From contig NC_083507.1 in NCBI RefSeq assembly GCF_032362555.1, positions 7,629,001 through 7,693,000 on the forward strand: 64,000 nucleotides of DNA. The letters are read 5' to 3'. Under the pieces are notes generated by a model, which was given only the letters and a program-made list of their open reading frames with translations, did no database searches and had not been told where the DNA came from. The stretch comes from Amyelois transitella. Its lineage: Eukaryota > Arthropoda > Insecta > Lepidoptera > Pyralidae. The translations under genes and the position numbers were made by a program. Shown in pieces: positions 62,574 to 64,000 of the stretch. Within the stretch, counting starts at the first letter, position 1; each line of letters opens with the position of its first letter.

Positions 62574-62670
62574 TGACGTCATCACCGCGTCGCGCCTACG
62601 CGAAATAGCTCTCGCCGACGCAAAGTGACGTCGATCGCTAAATAATTTCGCCAAGCGTTCTGTGACGTCA
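62574..62670. promoter_or_regulatory. Cluster of three CRE-like sites
   Basis: TGACGTCA at 62574-62581, TGACGTCG at 62626-62633 and TGACGTCA at 62663-62670, all within 97 bases and in CpG-rich DNA. CREB/ATF bZIP dimers bind this palindrome (established). Single sites also occur at 867-874, 43968-43975 and 53023-53030. Confidence 0.45.
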
Positions 62671-62814
62671 TCTAATTCAAACTGAAACCTCTAAACACCT
62701 ACATGAACCTAAGATAAAATGAGCATTATCGCTTGCACCATCATCGGTGTAGGACGCAATATTAATTTCCTGACTACGACTGATGTTGACCTACATGGTT
62801 GACTTAATTTATTG

Positions 62815-62879
62815 TGACTTTGATGTCGTAATTTAAGACCAATTAAAAAAATTGGTCTTAAATTGCGACATCAAAGTCA
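62815..62879. repeat. Long near-perfect hairpin (30-base arms)
   Basis: Left arm 62815-62844 and right arm 62850-62879 match in 29 of 30 positions as reverse complements, around a five-A loop. It lies in the first intron of the Glut4EF-like gene, 145 bases after a cluster of CRE-like sites. Confidence 0.92.
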
Positions 62880-64000
62880 TTGCCAAAAATCGCAGGCATG
62901 GTTTAGAAAACTTCAAAACCATTCACAGAAAGAGTTATCTTTCTTCTAAATTAACTTATTCTCTTCTCTTTCATATTCGAAAAACTATCTCAGTCTGAAA
63001 GTCACAGTTCAGTAGACGAATAGCAAATAAACCGTGAAGTTTGTCCGCTACAAATATAGCACCCGGCGACCGTACAAACATCCCGAAATAGAGCACGGAG
63101 AGGTTAGCCGGGCTCCGAATGCAGGGCGCCTAGATCCTGGCATCGCGACCCGAGGCCGTCACTGCGCGCCAACTAGGCCGCCGACTACTTCGTCCTGTTT
63201 AATCGATGGCGCTGCGATGACCTACCAGACCCACTTTACATTTCCACTTTACCACTTCTGTGCATAAATTGAAATTAACTATGAGTCAATCTGTGACAAC
63301 AACGCATTTCTTTCCTCGTTAATATAGCCATACTTGGGTGATACTCGCGGAGGTCAGTGCCGACAGATACGAACACTAAATATTGAGTGTTCCAAGCCGC
63401 CTAATGAAATGGTCGGTTTCAAGGAGAATGGCAGTAATAAAAACGCTAGCTGCATTTTGACGTGTGAAATGTAGGTCACGGATTTTTTGGGGCAAGGTTG
63501 GCGTATGCAGAGGGGGGCGCGCCGGCGCAGCACTGCTTGGACGGCGAAGGTTCGCGTGCTCTGCTTCAGCTACATCCGCTTAGCAAATCTTACTTAGAAT
63601 TCACCGACAATACAAGGCCTTCGTGCCGATTCACTAGTCGATATAACCGCCAATATCCGACTATATTACAAGTGACCACGCTAAACGAGTCAAGACATCT
63701 ATTTTACGTCATTAATTTAATTATATATCGCATTTAGACAGTTCACTGCAAACTCCGTCTCATTTTGATCTACTTATTGTCGGTTATGAAATAATAATTG
63801 CTAAATGTTACGATAGTTAAGCGTTCAAATCGCAACAACTCGTGCTTCGCTTCTCTTTTTATTTTTTCACCATTGAAAGCGGATCAGAACTGAACAATTT
63901 CTTTGCTACATCACCAAGGAAATTTTAGTCTTGACACAAATATCAAGTATCCTAGGACACTATAGTTAGATTAGTTATTGAAACCGCAACTGTTTTTCAT

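Larger units (their letters stand above)
54389..64000. other. First intron of the Glut4EF-like gene (to window end)
   Basis: No second coding exon recognised. Alternates AT-rich DNA with CpG-rich patches and contains few recent repeats compared with the left half of the window, which suits a regulatory intron. Confidence 0.45.

Noticed and set aside
1-64000. Search for CRISPR arrays, operons or viral gene sets
   Set aside because: None seen; the window is an animal nuclear region with introns and interspersed repeats.

Overview
This is a eukaryotic window that reads as a moth or butterfly genome (inference). The genes are split into short exons by GT-AG introns, and non-coding DNA makes up most of the window. 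Interspersed repeats resemble those common in Lepidoptera: tRNA-headed SINEs with an ATTT-type tail, a very abundant element ending in a TATG microsatellite, and LINE 3' ends. The recognised proteins are animal proteins. No bacterial operon, CRISPR array or virus was seen.

Two complete genes and the start of a third can be supported. (1) Gen, minus strand, 32082 down to 24610: an XPG/FEN-family Holliday-junction resolvase in 11 coding exons, with all core acidic catalytic residues and a long basic tail. (2) Mccc1, plus strand, 33600-41199: the biotin-bearing alpha subunit of mitochondrial 3-methylcrotonyl-CoA carboxylase, 14 coding exons in perfect phase, predicted 707 aa. Gen and Mccc1 are divergent and share a 1.5 kb intergenic interval. 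(3) The first coding exon of a Glut4EF/ZNF395-ZNF704-like DNA-binding protein at 54014-54388 on the plus strand, behind a CpG-rich 5' region. The rest of the window is its first intron, and later exons lie beyond 64000. An intact tRNA-Ala(AGC) gene lies at 44784-44856.

Layout: 1-24.6 kb is gene-poor and repeat-rich, with a broken transposon ORF at 981-1146, a 1.6 kb element with foldback ends at 12745-14372 and two CpG-rich islands (9.6-9.75 kb and 19.96-20.56 kb). 24.6-32.1 kb is Gen, and 32.1-33.6 kb is the divergent spacer. 33.6-41.9 kb is Mccc1 with its 3' UTR. 41.9-53.2 kb is repeats plus the tRNA. 53.2-64 kb is the Glut4EF promoter, first exon and intron, with several CpG-rich patches and a cluster of CRE-like sites.

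The points most worth a second look are these. Both neighbouring genes carry decayed copies of their own exons inside introns. Each gene appears to use a GC-AG intron. One Gen junction cannot be phased. A 29-base insertion at 1035-1063 looks templated from the opposite strand of its own flanks. Several near-perfect hairpins occur. I found no convincing new multi-gene system.
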